A stretch of 64,000 nucleotides of DNA. It comes from a virus. The stretch's first letter is position 1. Each line of letters starts with the position of its first letter. Where the stretch lies: positions 1-64,000 of IMG/VR virus record IMGVR_UViG_3300027791_002264; one strand, written 5' to 3'. The position numbers and the translations under genes are program-made. The notes under the pieces are model-generated. The model searched no databases. It worked only from the letters and a program-made list of their open reading frames with translations, and had not been told where the DNA came from. This document shows positions 25,580 to 34,452 of the stretch, in pieces.

Positions 25580-25846
25580 ATGGAGATTCAAAAAAAAGGA
25601 ACGGTACTTCTTCAATTTTCAGCTAATTGGTGTGGTCCCTGTAAAGCAATGAAATCAATAGTAGAAGAATTTAAAGAAAAGTCTACTGTTATAGTTCAAA
25701 AAGTAAATGTTGATTCTGAATCTGATATAGCACAAGAGTATGGGGTACGTAGTATCCCATGCTTTATTGTTTTAAAGGATGGTGAGCAAGTAGCAAGAAA
25801 ATTAGGTACACAAACTTTAGAACAATTAAAAAAATTAGTAGAATAA
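25580..25846 (+). CDS. trxA: Thioredoxin
   Basis: The 88-residue product is a short thioredoxin with the active-site ANWCGPCKAM and the cis-Pro motif IPCFIVLKDGEQ. It reduces disulfides and could feed electrons to ribonucleotide reductase, as phage thioredoxins do. It lacks a signal peptide. Cytoplasmic. Confidence 0.95.
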   Translation: MEIQKKGTVLLQFSANWCGPCKAMKSIVEEFKEKSTVIVQKVNVDSESDIAQEYGVRSIPCFIVLKDGEQVARKLGTQTLEQLKKLVE

Positions 25847-25849
25847 ATT

Positions 25850-26458
25850 ATGAGTTGTTATACAAGAAAACAAATCGAAGATACAATGATTAGTAAAGGA
25901 TACAAATACTTTACTGGTGGGGACTATGATGTAAATATTATAGGAGTAAGAAATTCAGATACAAAAGGTAAAGTTACAAATGCTTTTGATGACTGTATGA
26001 CAATATCCTATAAAGTAAAAGGTGAGTGGAAATTTCATTGTTTTAAATGTACTACAGATCCAGGTACTCATTGGGTTGAAAATATAATGAATGACAAGGG
26101 TGTAGCTATTCTTAAACCAAATCAGTATAGAGGTTCTCATAAATTAAGATTACACCAAGGTAAATATTTAGCTTTAGGACAAAAGAAAGATGTAACAGTA
26201 TATAGAGATAATAACCGTGATGATAATTATGATTTAAATGAATCTAAAACAGATACAGGATTATTTGGAATTAATATACATAGAGCAACAAGCAGAGCTG
26301 GTAAAGGTTCTACACAAATTGATAAATGGTCTGCTGGTTGTCAGGTTATAGCTCATAACGATGATTGGCATGAATTTTTAGATATATGCCAAATTGCTAG
26401 AGAAATTTGGGGCAATTCATTTACATATACTTTATTAGAATCTAAAGATATATGTTAA
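25850..26458 (+). CDS. Putative cell-wall lytic enzyme (endolysin candidate)
   Basis: The 202-residue product has no membrane segment. Its C-terminal half contains an NIHRA block and a downstream DKWSAGCQVI block; a paired His and Ser-x-Gly-Cys is reminiscent of L,D-transpeptidase-like (YkuD) sites, HG...SHGC. It sits directly upstream of a small two-helix membrane protein, the common endolysin/holin order. The catalytic class is uncertain. Confidence 0.5.
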   Translation: MSCYTRKQIEDTMISKGYKYFTGGDYDVNIIGVRNSDTKGKVTNAFDDCMTISYKVKGEWKFHCFKCTTDPGTHWVENIMNDKGVAILKPNQYRGSHKLRLHQGKYLALGQKKDVTVYRDNNRDDNYDLNESKTDTGLFGINIHRATSRAGKGSTQIDKWSAGCQVIAHNDDWHEFLDICQIAREIWGNSFTYTLLESKDIC

Positions 26459-26479
26459 TTTAAAAATAAAATTAAAATT

Positions 26480-26698
26480 ATGTGGAAAATATTTAAAGAT
26501 AATAATGATTGGAATGAAAAGGCTATTGTTGGCTTTATAGCATTTATAATTATGTGTTTAATAATGATAGCAGATTTAGTAACTGGTTGGTTCGGTAAAG
26601 ATTTAGTTATTAATGAATTTATTTATGATTCATTCACATTAGTTGTATTAGGTTGCTTTGGTATAGCAGGATTAGAAAAGTTTGCTAATAAAAAATAA
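26480..26698 (+). CDS. Small two-helix membrane protein, holin candidate
   Basis: The 72-residue product has two membrane helices (about 15-35 and 48-66), a charged N-terminus (MWKIFKDNNDWNEK) and a charged C-terminus (EKFANKK), which is the shape of class II holins. It follows the putative endolysin after 21 bases. Assignment is by topology and context only. Confidence 0.5.
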   Translation: MWKIFKDNNDWNEKAIVGFIAFIIMCLIMIADLVTGWFGKDLVINEFIYDSFTLVVLGCFGIAGLEKFANKK

Positions 26699-26707
26699 TA
26701 AGAAAAA

Positions 26708-27091
26708 ATGAACAAATATATTTATAGAGGAAAACTTGATAGAGTTGTAGATGGTGACACTATTGATGCAATGATAGATGTTGGGTTTGACATTTGGATT
26801 TTTAAAAGAATTAGATTTTCTGGTATAGATACATGGGAAAGTAGAACTAGAGATTTAGATGAAAAGAAAAAAGGACTTGCTGCCAAAGAGAGATTAAAGG
26901 TCTTATTAAATGAAGTCAGTAGTAAACCAGGAATGTTTAGAATTAAGTCCGAGGGTGTAGGTAAATATGGTAGAATATTAGGTCAGATTTATGTTATGGA
27001 TGCTGATGGTGTTCAGTGGGATGTTAATCAAACATTAATAACAGAGGGTCATGGTTATGAGTATCATGGTGGTAAAAAACGGTCATCTTGA
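26708..27091 (+). CDS. Staphylococcal nuclease-like (SNase) protein
   Basis: The 127-residue product matches the SNase fold: VVDGDTIDAMIDVGF (catalytic Asp and calcium-binding loop), IRFSGIDTWESRT (Arg and the GIDTxE site), and GKYGRILGQIYV with the second catalytic Arg. There is no signal peptide, so it acts in the cytoplasm, possibly on host DNA or RNA. Confidence 0.9.
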   Translation: MNKYIYRGKLDRVVDGDTIDAMIDVGFDIWIFKRIRFSGIDTWESRTRDLDEKKKGLAAKERLKVLLNEVSSKPGMFRIKSEGVGKYGRILGQIYVMDADGVQWDVNQTLITEGHGYEYHGGKKRSS

Positions 27092-27144
27092 CATAGTAAA
27101 AGTAGAAAAGTAGACAATATGTCAGAAATCTCATTGTTGCACAG

Positions 27145-27170
27145 TTTTTTCAGTATAATATATTAAATAA
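27145..27170 (+). promoter_or_regulatory. Probable promoter upstream of hsp20
   Basis: A TTTTTTCAG run is followed directly by TATAATATATTAAATAA. A related arrangement, TTTTTCAG then TATAATTAATATAC, lies near 46064-46084 before the clpA promoter. The gap from 27092 to 27207 holds no gene. Confidence 0.4.
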
Positions 27171-27207
27171 GGAAACGAATCTTTATTTTAATAAAAAACT
27201 AAATAAT

Positions 27208-27606
27208 ATGTACACAATTTTAAACGGATTTAAACCCGTAGCACAAGCAAGAAGAATTAATGATAATATTGATAATTTATTAAAAGATCCTTTTTGGGAT
27301 GATTTTGAAAATTTCTTTACTAAACCATCTAAGGGATATCATTGTATTAAAAATGAAAATGATTGGACATTAGAAATGGCAGTTCCAGGATTTACTAAAG
27401 AAGACTTAAAAGTTAAAATGGTAAAAGACGAATTAAGTATTGTTTCTACTAATGAAGATAATATATGGTTAGGTTCATTTGATAAACTCTTTACTTTACC
27501 AAAAGATGTTAATACTAAAAAGATTAAAGCAAAGGTTGAAAATGGTGTGTTAACAATAACATTACCTATCAAAGAAGATACTGAAAGTTTTATAGATGTA
27601 AAGTGA
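27208..27606 (+). CDS. Small heat shock protein (Hsp20/alpha-crystallin)
   Basis: The 132-residue product has an alpha-crystallin domain: WTLEMAVPGFTKEDLKVKM early and ENGVLTITLPIKE at the end, the conserved AxxxNGVLxIxLP box. It holds unfolding proteins without ATP. T4-like marine phages often carry one. With cyclophilin, thioredoxin and ClpAP it forms a set of phage-borne protein-care genes. Confidence 0.93.
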   Translation: MYTILNGFKPVAQARRINDNIDNLLKDPFWDDFENFFTKPSKGYHCIKNENDWTLEMAVPGFTKEDLKVKMVKDELSIVSTNEDNIWLGSFDKLFTLPKDVNTKKIKAKVENGVLTITLPIKEDTESFIDVK

Positions 27607-27626
27607 AACTAAATAGAAATTACGTT

Positions 27627-27639
27627 ATATAATAATAAA
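27627..27639 (+). promoter_or_regulatory. ATATAATAATAAA motif, putative late promoter
   Basis: Exact copy of the 13-base motif, 30 bases before the ATG at 27670. Confidence 0.45.
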
Positions 27640-27669
27640 TATTTTAAAATAAAATCAAAAAACGTTAAC

Positions 27670-27936
27670 ATGGATAACAATCAAGAAAACCAAAACCCAG
27701 AAGAAGTAAACCCAACAGGTGATTTTACTGGTCAGCAAGCATTAAATGTTTTAATTCAAGCTGTTAGGATAGCACAAGGAAAAGGTGCGTTTACATTAGA
27801 GGATGCTGAGATTATTTCAAAAGCTATTAAAATATTCGTTCCACCAACCCCAGCAGGAGAAGAAGGAACTGATACTGATCCAATTGTAAATGAAGATACA
27901 CCAGCAGAACCAATTATGACTAAAGTTGGAGAGTAA
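27670..27936 (+). CDS. Acidic hypothetical protein, 88 residues
   Basis: An Asn/Gln/Glu-rich N-terminus, a short helical centre (QALNVLIQAVRIAQ) and a Pro/Glu/Thr-rich tail. It stands alone between a promoter motif and a strong terminator, so it is probably transcribed as a single gene, perhaps at high level. Not recognised; a small virion component is possible. Confidence 0.65.
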   Translation: MDNNQENQNPEEVNPTGDFTGQQALNVLIQAVRIAQGKGAFTLEDAEIISKAIKIFVPPTPAGEEGTDTDPIVNEDTPAEPIMTKVGE

Positions 27937-27955
27937 TTAATTTACACAAGTAATT

Positions 27956-27982
27956 AAAGGCCCCATTTATGGGGTCTTTTTT
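27956..27982 (+). terminator. Intrinsic terminator
   Basis: AAAGGCCCCA (27956-27965) pairs with TGGGGTCTTT (27970-27979; one G-U) around a short loop, followed by T residues to 27982. It separates the acidic gene from the glycan island. Confidence 0.9.
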
Positions 27983-28012
27983 AGTTTAATATATAATACA
28001 AATCGTATTAAA

Positions 28013-28606
28013 ATGGTATCCTTAGAAAGTATACAACAATATTGCAAAGGAAAGAAAATTATTATAGTAGGTAATTCATCTGGTTTACTCCAAAGTAATC
28101 ATGGAGAATTAATAGATGCCTATGATATTGTAGTAAGAATTAATAGCGGTTATTTACAAACACAAGATTATAAAGATTCTATAGGAAGTAAAACAAATAT
28201 ACTTTCCATGGGTATTAAGTCAGCAGATAGGGTAGGTAATATTGTTAAAGATAATAGAGTAGATTACATTTTAAGCCCAATAATATGGAGTGATAAATTA
28301 TCTTATTTTAATTCCTATAATATAGATCCATCAATATATCATACTCTTAAATCTAATTTAGGTTCTACTAAGCCTTCTACTGGAATTAGTACTTTTAATT
28401 TCTTTAATACCCAATGTGATTTTTTACAATTAGATTTAATAGGTTTTGACTTTTTTAAAAGTTCAACAAAAAGTAGAAATCCATTAGGCCATTTACATGT
28501 TTCAGATCACGATGGCCCTAAGGAAAGTTTATTTTTTAAGAGATATCGTAATCCTGAAAAAACAAGTTTATATTCTACTTTGTATAATAATAAAATAACA
28601 TTTTAA
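28013..28606 (+). CDS. Sialyltransferase-like (GT29-type) glycosyltransferase
   Basis: The 197-residue product has IIIVGNSSGLLQ then DAYDIVVRINSGYL, matching the first sialyl motif (GNS ... D-x-VxRxN). A later KPSTGISTFNFF matches the second motif (STG). It would transfer a nonulosonic acid from a CMP-sugar, though phage members may use other donors. It opens the glycan island directly after a terminator. Confidence 0.8.
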   Translation: MVSLESIQQYCKGKKIIIVGNSSGLLQSNHGELIDAYDIVVRINSGYLQTQDYKDSIGSKTNILSMGIKSADRVGNIVKDNRVDYILSPIIWSDKLSYFNSYNIDPSIYHTLKSNLGSTKPSTGISTFNFFNTQCDFLQLDLIGFDFFKSSTKSRNPLGHLHVSDHDGPKESLFFKRYRNPEKTSLYSTLYNNKITF

Positions 28607-28607
28607 A

Positions 28608-30140
28608 ATGATAAGTAGAAGAAGTATAAAAAGAATTGTTCATGAACCACAATCTTATGGTGATCAAAAGAAACAATTTCCTAGAGTAACTGTTAGATCT
28701 GATGGGACTCATAGTAAAGTCGTAAATTATTCACAAAGAATTAGGAGGGATCCTTTATTAGTTCCATTACCAGTTCCAATTTCTTTTTTACAAGCTCATC
28801 AATTACCAGCAATAACTAATGATATTTGTTTTGTTGTAGGTGGTGGTCCTTCGTTGAGTGGATTTGATTTTAATTTATTATCAGGCTTTGATACTATTGC
28901 AATTAATAAAACTGTTGAATATATCCAAAACCCAAAATATTTTATAACCACAGACTATTCATACTTTGCAAAAGGAACTTTACCAATAGAATCAATTAGA
29001 CAAAAAACAGAGCATGTATATTTTGTAGCTAATATGACCCACCCTTACATGGAATTAAAAAATGGTATGATTACAGATACGAGAGGCCTTGTATATGAAG
29101 ATCTCCATAAATGTAATGGTGTTATAGAATCAAATAATATAGAAGGTTTTAGTAATGATGTAGTTGGTTTTGCTAGTGGATCCAATAGCGGACACTGTGG
29201 TATTCAGTTAGCATTACTCTTAGGTTATAAAAAAATATACTTATTAGGATTTGATTTATCAGAAGGTGCACATACGCATTTTCATCAATCATATACAGAA
29301 TTTGATAAAATACAATTTAGAAAAAATGTTGGTAATTATAAAAGAACTCTTTTTTCTGCATTAGAATCTCATAAAGGATCTCAAGAAATTATAAACTTAT
29401 CTTCACAAAGTAATTTAGCCGAATCTCCTTTTATTAAAACAGAATCTTTTTATGATATAATTAATCAAGATCATTCTAATAATAAAACACTAAATGTAAC
29501 ACCTAATAGTAAAATACCAGCTGATGCACCACAAAATTTAATGGTAGTAGGTTACTATACAGTTAATACCCCATATGAACAAGAGGCTCAAAATTTAATT
29601 CAATCTTTAAATAGATTAGGATTAGAAAAAGATATAGTAGGTGTAAATACTTTAGGTAATTGGCAAGCCAATACTAGATTTAAAGCTAGCTTTATGTTAG
29701 ATATGCTTATTAAATATCCAAACCATAGATTATTATATGTTGACTGCGATGCAGTACTTCATAAAATGCCTATTCTATTTAATAATTATAATTGTGATAT
29801 TGCAGTAAGATGGCAAGATTTTAAATGGAGAAAAAATGAATGCTTAAGTGGTACTATTTATATGGAGAATAATCATAAGACACAACGATTATGTAGATTA
29901 TGGAGAGACATTAATATAAATGAAGGGAATGCATCAACTAGAATGGAGCAGTGGAATTTAGATACTGTAATTACTACAATAAAAGGAGAGGATCCTACTT
30001 TTGCAGTAAAGAATCTTCCACCAGAATATACTTTTATATTTGATAGTATGAAACATATATACCCAGCAGCCGATCCTATAATAGAACATTTCCAAGCAAG
30101 TAGGAGATTTAAAAACGATGTTAATACATTAAACCAATAA
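28608..30140 (+). CDS. Two-domain protein: DUF115-like plus glycosyltransferase
   Basis: Residues about 65-270 look like the DUF115/MptE-like fold: ICFVVGGGPSLSGFDFNLL and a GSNSGHCGIQLALLLGYKKI block. Residues about 305-505 form a GT-A-type transferase with YVDCDAVLHKMP (a D-x-D metal motif), a KASFMLDML helix and a final HFQASRRFK. In bacteria DUF115 domains occur in flagellin glycosylation proteins. The fusion suggests protein or surface glycan modification. One base separates it from each neighbour. Confidence 0.75.
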   Translation: MISRRSIKRIVHEPQSYGDQKKQFPRVTVRSDGTHSKVVNYSQRIRRDPLLVPLPVPISFLQAHQLPAITNDICFVVGGGPSLSGFDFNLLSGFDTIAINKTVEYIQNPKYFITTDYSYFAKGTLPIESIRQKTEHVYFVANMTHPYMELKNGMITDTRGLVYEDLHKCNGVIESNNIEGFSNDVVGFASGSNSGHCGIQLALLLGYKKIYLLGFDLSEGAHTHFHQSYTEFDKIQFRKNVGNYKRTLFSALESHKGSQEIINLSSQSNLAESPFIKTESFYDIINQDHSNNKTLNVTPNSKIPADAPQNLMVVGYYTVNTPYEQEAQNLIQSLNRLGLEKDIVGVNTLGNWQANTRFKASFMLDMLIKYPNHRLLYVDCDAVLHKMPILFNNYNCDIAVRWQDFKWRKNECLSGTIYMENNHKTQRLCRLWRDININEGNASTRMEQWNLDTVITTIKGEDPTFAVKNLPPEYTFIFDSMKHIYPAADPIIEHFQASRRFKNDVNTLNQ

Positions 30141-30141
30141 T

Positions 30142-30831
30142 ATGATTAATAGTTATTTTGATAAAATTATATGTATAAACTTAAAGCATAGAGCTGATAG
30201 GTGGAAAGAAGTATCTCGCCAATGCCAAAGGGCAGGCATAGCAGTAGAAAGATATGATGCAATAGAAAACAATCCTATGGGCTGGGTTCATATTCCTGGT
30301 AAAGATAAAATGAATCATATTAAACCAGAATCATGGCCAGGTGCTGCTGGGTGTATGGCTAGTCATATTAATGTATGGAAATTAGCAAAAGCTAATAATT
30401 GGAAAAATGTTTTAATAATTGAAGATGATTGTGATTTTGTTGATAACTTACAAAATATATTTAATCAGCAAATTAAACAAGTACCTAATGATTGGGATCT
30501 TTTATATTTAGGAGGAATACATGAAACGAGAGGTGGTCAATATATTCCTGATAACATAGCACCAAATGTATTAGGCTGCAAAAGATTAATAACCACAACA
30601 TGTTATGCTATAAAAGATACTTGTTATGATTTAGTTATTAATACAATTTTAGAAAATGAACCTAAATTTTATACAGCAGTAGATACTTATTTAGCATCAA
30701 GAGTACAACCACTAATTAATTCATATGCATTTCATCCACCAATGGCATGGCAAAGAAGAAGTTTTAGTAATGTACAAAATGGCAATAGGGATTATTCCAC
30801 TATGATGAGAGAAGATAATATTAAAAAATAA
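30142..30831 (+). CDS. GT25-family glycosyltransferase
   Basis: The 229-residue product starts FDKIICINLKHRADRW, the GT25 opening, with GAAGCMASHINVWKLA and LIIEDDCDF carrying the acidic metal residues. GT25 enzymes add galactose or similar sugars to lipooligosaccharide. A second copy lies at 32490, so the two probably act at different steps. Confidence 0.88.
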   Translation: MINSYFDKIICINLKHRADRWKEVSRQCQRAGIAVERYDAIENNPMGWVHIPGKDKMNHIKPESWPGAAGCMASHINVWKLAKANNWKNVLIIEDDCDFVDNLQNIFNQQIKQVPNDWDLLYLGGIHETRGGQYIPDNIAPNVLGCKRLITTTCYAIKDTCYDLVINTILENEPKFYTAVDTYLASRVQPLINSYAFHPPMAWQRRSFSNVQNGNRDYSTMMREDNIKK

Positions 30832-30838
30832 AAGAATA

Positions 30839-31621
30839 ATGATTACATGTAGATTACAAGGAGGAATTGGAAACTTAATGTTTCAAATTGCTTTTATAGA
30901 ATATGAAGGCATGATGAGTGGTTTTAAAACTGGTTATTGGAATGTTGATCACCAAATAAACAAATGTAATGTTGACGTAGTACACAACCCTTCACTTAAA
31001 CATGCAGATGAATACTTACAAATGTTTAGAAATTTTAAGTGGCCTAGAATTAACAAACCACCATCCTCAAAAATAAATGTACCTTTTCATTTTGAAACTT
31101 TTGCAGTTAAGGATAATGTTTTATATGATGGTTTTTTTCAGTCAGAAAAATACTTTCCTAATAGAGATTTTATTTTAAATTTGTTTCAGCCATCTGATTT
31201 TGTAAAAGATAAACTCAAAAGGTATGATAATTTATTTAATAATACCACATGCTCAATTCACGTAAGGCGAGGTGATTTTTTAAAATATGATTTGCATGTA
31301 GCTAGAAAAATGGATTATTTTAATGAAGGCATGTCTGCTGTTGGTGATGTAAATAAATATCTAGTGTTTAGTGATGATATAGAATGGTGTAAGAAAAACT
31401 TTATTGGAGATAAATTTATTTTTATAGAAAATGAAAAGGACTATGTAGAACTTTACTTACAATCTCAATGTACACATAATATAATTTCAAGCTCAACATT
31501 TTCATGGTGGGGAGCTTATTTAAATAATAAACCAAATAGAAAAATAGTTGGACCTAATCAATGGTTTAGTAATAATAAACCAATTAATAACATTATACCT
31601 GATTCATGGATAACAATTTAA
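30839..31621 (+). CDS. GT11 alpha-1,2-fucosyltransferase
   Basis: The 260-residue product has the GT11 hallmarks: LQGGIGNLMFQIAF at the N-terminus, SIHVRRGDFLKYD (the HxRRxD motif that binds GDP-fucose) and SSSTFSWWGAYLNN near the end. It transfers fucose from GDP-fucose to a galactose-type acceptor. Gmd at 37875 makes the precursor of GDP-fucose, but no GDP-fucose synthase is seen in this window. Confidence 0.92.
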   Translation: MITCRLQGGIGNLMFQIAFIEYEGMMSGFKTGYWNVDHQINKCNVDVVHNPSLKHADEYLQMFRNFKWPRINKPPSSKINVPFHFETFAVKDNVLYDGFFQSEKYFPNRDFILNLFQPSDFVKDKLKRYDNLFNNTTCSIHVRRGDFLKYDLHVARKMDYFNEGMSAVGDVNKYLVFSDDIEWCKKNFIGDKFIFIENEKDYVELYLQSQCTHNIISSSTFSWWGAYLNNKPNRKIVGPNQWFSNNKPINNIIPDSWITI

Positions 31622-32487
31622 TTAATCTTTATACACAAAAAAGAATAGATTATTTACAAGTAAAGAAAAATTGTGAATTTTATTTAAAGGATATTAATCC
31701 TGTGGATGTTTCTATTATTATACCTGTTATGAATAGGGAATCTTTTCATGCACCATTAGTTAAACACCTAAAGGATGCAATTATAAAACATTCAGAAAAA
31801 AGTTATTCTATTACATTCGTTGAGCATAGTGATATACCTAAGCATAAATTGTTATGTGAAGAGAGTAATACTAATTATATTTGGATAAAGAAATCTACAA
31901 CAGAGCCTTTTAATAAATGCTTAGCAATGAATATTGGTTCACTCTATAGTAATTCATCTAAGTATTATCTTTTTCATGATATAGATTTATTAATGACACC
32001 AACTTATTTTATTGATATTTTTAAAAATCTTAATAGAGTTCATCCTGAATGCGCACTGCAAACCTTTGCACATCGAAGAATATTAGTAATGGATCAAATA
32101 ATGAGTAGTCAAATAATTAATGGTGTAGTATTAATAGATTCACTTACACCTGGTATTAATCCTCCTCACTCTAACCCAGGGGCTCCTGGTGGTTCTATTT
32201 TTATAAATGCTAATAGCTTTAAGACAGTTGGTGGTTATGATGCTGAGTTCTTTCATAGCTATTCTCCAGAAGATGCATTCTTTTTTCATAAGTTACAATT
32301 AGTAGTAGGTATTGAAGGCTGTAATAATCCAGTGATAGAAGCTTATCATATGCATCATCCTTATATGGGAGGATCTAATCCAGAAAAACCTAAAATGGAA
32401 GAAATTTGGAGCGAGTTTAGAAATATGCAATCTAGCAATAAGCTAAATTTTATTAATCACATAGGAGCAGAATTTAAAAAACTATAA
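31606..32487 (+). CDS. GT-A glycosyltransferase (GT2/GT27-like)
   Basis: The start overlaps the GT11 gene by 16 bases. The 293-residue product has VSIIIPVMNRES (GT-A opening), YLFHDIDLLM (an Asp-x-Asp), and a GGSIFINANSFKTVGGYD block typical of galactosyltransferase-type C-terminal domains. A His-rich end (EAYHMHHPY) is likely metal-linked. Donor unknown. Confidence 0.85.
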   Translation: MDNNLINLYTQKRIDYLQVKKNCEFYLKDINPVDVSIIIPVMNRESFHAPLVKHLKDAIIKHSEKSYSITFVEHSDIPKHKLLCEESNTNYIWIKKSTTEPFNKCLAMNIGSLYSNSSKYYLFHDIDLLMTPTYFIDIFKNLNRVHPECALQTFAHRRILVMDQIMSSQIINGVVLIDSLTPGINPPHSNPGAPGGSIFINANSFKTVGGYDAEFFHSYSPEDAFFFHKLQLVVGIEGCNNPVIEAYHMHHPYMGGSNPEKPKMEEIWSEFRNMQSSNKLNFINHIGAEFKKL

Positions 32488-32489
32488 AC

Positions 32490-33158
32490 ATGAGAAAAGG
32501 ATTTGAATATTTTGATAAAGTATTTCTAATAAATTTAGAAAAGCGTACTGATAGGTTACAGCAATGTAATGATATTTTTAAAGAACTTAATATATTAGAC
32601 TTAGTTGAAAGATTTCCTGCAATAAAAAGACCACAGGCTGAGTATGACTGGTATATAAGTGATGGTAAAAAAATAAAGATTGGTGAATATGGTTGTATTG
32701 CTTCTCATATAAGTATAATAAAAATGGCTAAAGCAAATGGATGGAAATCTGTGTTAGTGCTTGAGGATGATGTTAAGTTTGTTAATCATAAATACTTTAA
32801 TGATTCAGTAGAACAATTAAAAGAACATGAATGGGATTTGTTTTATTTAGGTAGCAATACTCATATCCCTTTAGATAAAGTCAATTCTAATCTTTTAAAA
32901 TTAAAAGAAGGTTTTGCAACTCATGCTATTGCATATCATGAAAGATTCTATGATAAGCTTATAAAAGCATTTGATAAAAAGGCAATTGAAATAATAGATG
33001 TATGGTTAGCAGAAAATGGCCAAGAAAATGGAAATGCATATTGCACATACCCTATAACTGCTATACAAGAAAATAGCTTTAGTGATATACATAATCAAGT
33101 TATTGACTATAGTTGGATGATAACAAAATTTGAAGATAATACAAAACATTTAAAATGA
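32490..33158 (+). CDS. GT25-family glycosyltransferase, second copy
   Basis: The 222-residue product opens FDKVFLINLEKRTDRLQQ, has YGCIASHISIIKMA and VLVLEDDVKFVN. It is a paralogue of the protein at 30142, sharing the layout but with clear divergence, so duplication is old or the two came in separately. Confidence 0.88.
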   Translation: MRKGFEYFDKVFLINLEKRTDRLQQCNDIFKELNILDLVERFPAIKRPQAEYDWYISDGKKIKIGEYGCIASHISIIKMAKANGWKSVLVLEDDVKFVNHKYFNDSVEQLKEHEWDLFYLGSNTHIPLDKVNSNLLKLKEGFATHAIAYHERFYDKLIKAFDKKAIEIIDVWLAENGQENGNAYCTYPITAIQENSFSDIHNQVIDYSWMITKFEDNTKHLK

Positions 33159-34018
33159 AAAAACATATCTATATAGCAGCCGGTGGTATATTTTCTTTAG
33201 TTATGGGAATGATTTACAGTATGAAATGGCTGAATAGTGCACTTAAAACTGATGGAGAAAATATTAAAAATATATCTTTTCAACAAAACTTAGCATGGAC
33301 TTATGATAATAAAATAAAAGAATATGTAAAGATTGATAAAATGGAATCCTCCTATAATCCTGAAGATTTAAATATGATTGATTTTATTTTTGATCAACCT
33401 AAGATAACTGAAGATTATGAACGCATAAAAGGTTTTACAGGACCATGCTCCATTAAAAATTCCAAACGCAATGTAGACGTGAAAGCAGATCAATCTGATA
33501 TTTTATTTTTAAGAAAATTGGCTAGAAAATTAAAATTTAATAAGAGAATGAAAATGCTTATTAAAAATGAAGAAGAAAAAATAGATTTCAATAATGCATT
33601 AGGTGTTCATATTAGATTAACAGACATGAATGGGATTCACCCAGAGTATGGTATTCTTAATTTTAATGATTTTGAAAAAATGATTGATTTAATATTAAAA
33701 GAACATAAAGAGATTAAGACAATATTTGTAGCATCTGACAATAATGAATCAATAAAAAAACTAGTAAATAAATATAGTAATAGAATTAAATTTATTGATT
33801 ATTTAAATAGATGTGAAAAAGAATCTGAAAATTCATATGAGCTGCAATTAATAAATCATGAAAGTAAAGAATTTTGGGAACATGGATTTTTAGATATGAT
33901 GATGTTAAGTAAATGTAAATATCTTTTACATAGAACTAGCAATGTAGCTAATGCATCTTTAGTTTTTTCTGATACAATTATAAAAAGTTATAACATATCC
34001 ACATTAAACAAACAATAA
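33155..34018 (+). CDS. Fucosyltransferase-like protein, paralogue 1
   Basis: The 287-residue product opens with a hydrophobic glycine-rich strand (IYIAAGGIFSLVMGM) rather than a clear membrane anchor. Its core has GVHIRLTDMNGIHPEYG (the H-x-R-x-TD pattern of GT11/GT23/NodZ-type GT-B enzymes), IFVASDNNESIKKL, and a closing HRTSNVANASLV. Genes at 36370 and 61699 share these three blocks. Donor not provable from sequence. Confidence 0.7.
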   Translation: MKKHIYIAAGGIFSLVMGMIYSMKWLNSALKTDGENIKNISFQQNLAWTYDNKIKEYVKIDKMESSYNPEDLNMIDFIFDQPKITEDYERIKGFTGPCSIKNSKRNVDVKADQSDILFLRKLARKLKFNKRMKMLIKNEEEKIDFNNALGVHIRLTDMNGIHPEYGILNFNDFEKMIDLILKEHKEIKTIFVASDNNESIKKLVNKYSNRIKFIDYLNRCEKESENSYELQLINHESKEFWEHGFLDMMMLSKCKYLLHRTSNVANASLVFSDTIIKSYNISTLNKQ

Positions 34019-34026
34019 AAACAAAC

Positions 34027-34039
34027 ATATAATAATAAA
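34027..34039 (+). promoter_or_regulatory. ATATAATAATAAA motif, putative late promoter
   Basis: Exact motif ending three bases before the ATG at 34042. It is inside the glycan island, so the island may hold more than one transcription unit. So close to the start, the transcript would have almost no leader. Confidence 0.45.
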
Positions 34040-34041
34040 TT

Positions 34042-34452
34042 ATGGAAAAAATATATTCAAAAGTTGATCCTACTAAGCTATTACATATAATACAAAGAGT
34101 AGATGAAATAACAGAACCTAGAGTTGATTTAATACCTGAGGAACAATTTATTCAATGTTCTACTTTAAAAATGGAAAAAGGTAAAACATTTAAACCTCAT
34201 AAGCATATTTGGAAAAACCGAACTAGAGATGTTATTGCACAAGAATCATGGATAGTCATAAGAGGTAGTGTTAAGTGTATCTTTTATGATATAGATGATA
34301 AAATTATTGCAACACCAATATTAAAACCAGGTGATGCATCTTTTACATTAGAAGGTGGTCATAATTATGAAATAATGGAAGATGATACTCTGGTCTATGA
34401 ATATAAAACAGGTCCTTATGAAGGTCAAAAATTAGACAAAACATTTTTATGA
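34042..34452 (+). CDS. Cupin-fold protein
   Basis: The 136-residue product has a cupin pattern: KTFKPHKHIWKNRT (two His), then ESWIVIRGSVKCIFYD and LKPGDASFTLEGGHNYEI. Small cupins in glycan clusters (WbuC or FdtA-like) often act as sugar isomerases or regulators. Its stop overlaps the next start (ATGA). Confidence 0.75.
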   Translation: MEKIYSKVDPTKLLHIIQRVDEITEPRVDLIPEEQFIQCSTLKMEKGKTFKPHKHIWKNRTRDVIAQESWIVIRGSVKCIFYDIDDKIIATPILKPGDASFTLEGGHNYEIMEDDTLVYEYKTGPYEGQKLDKTFL

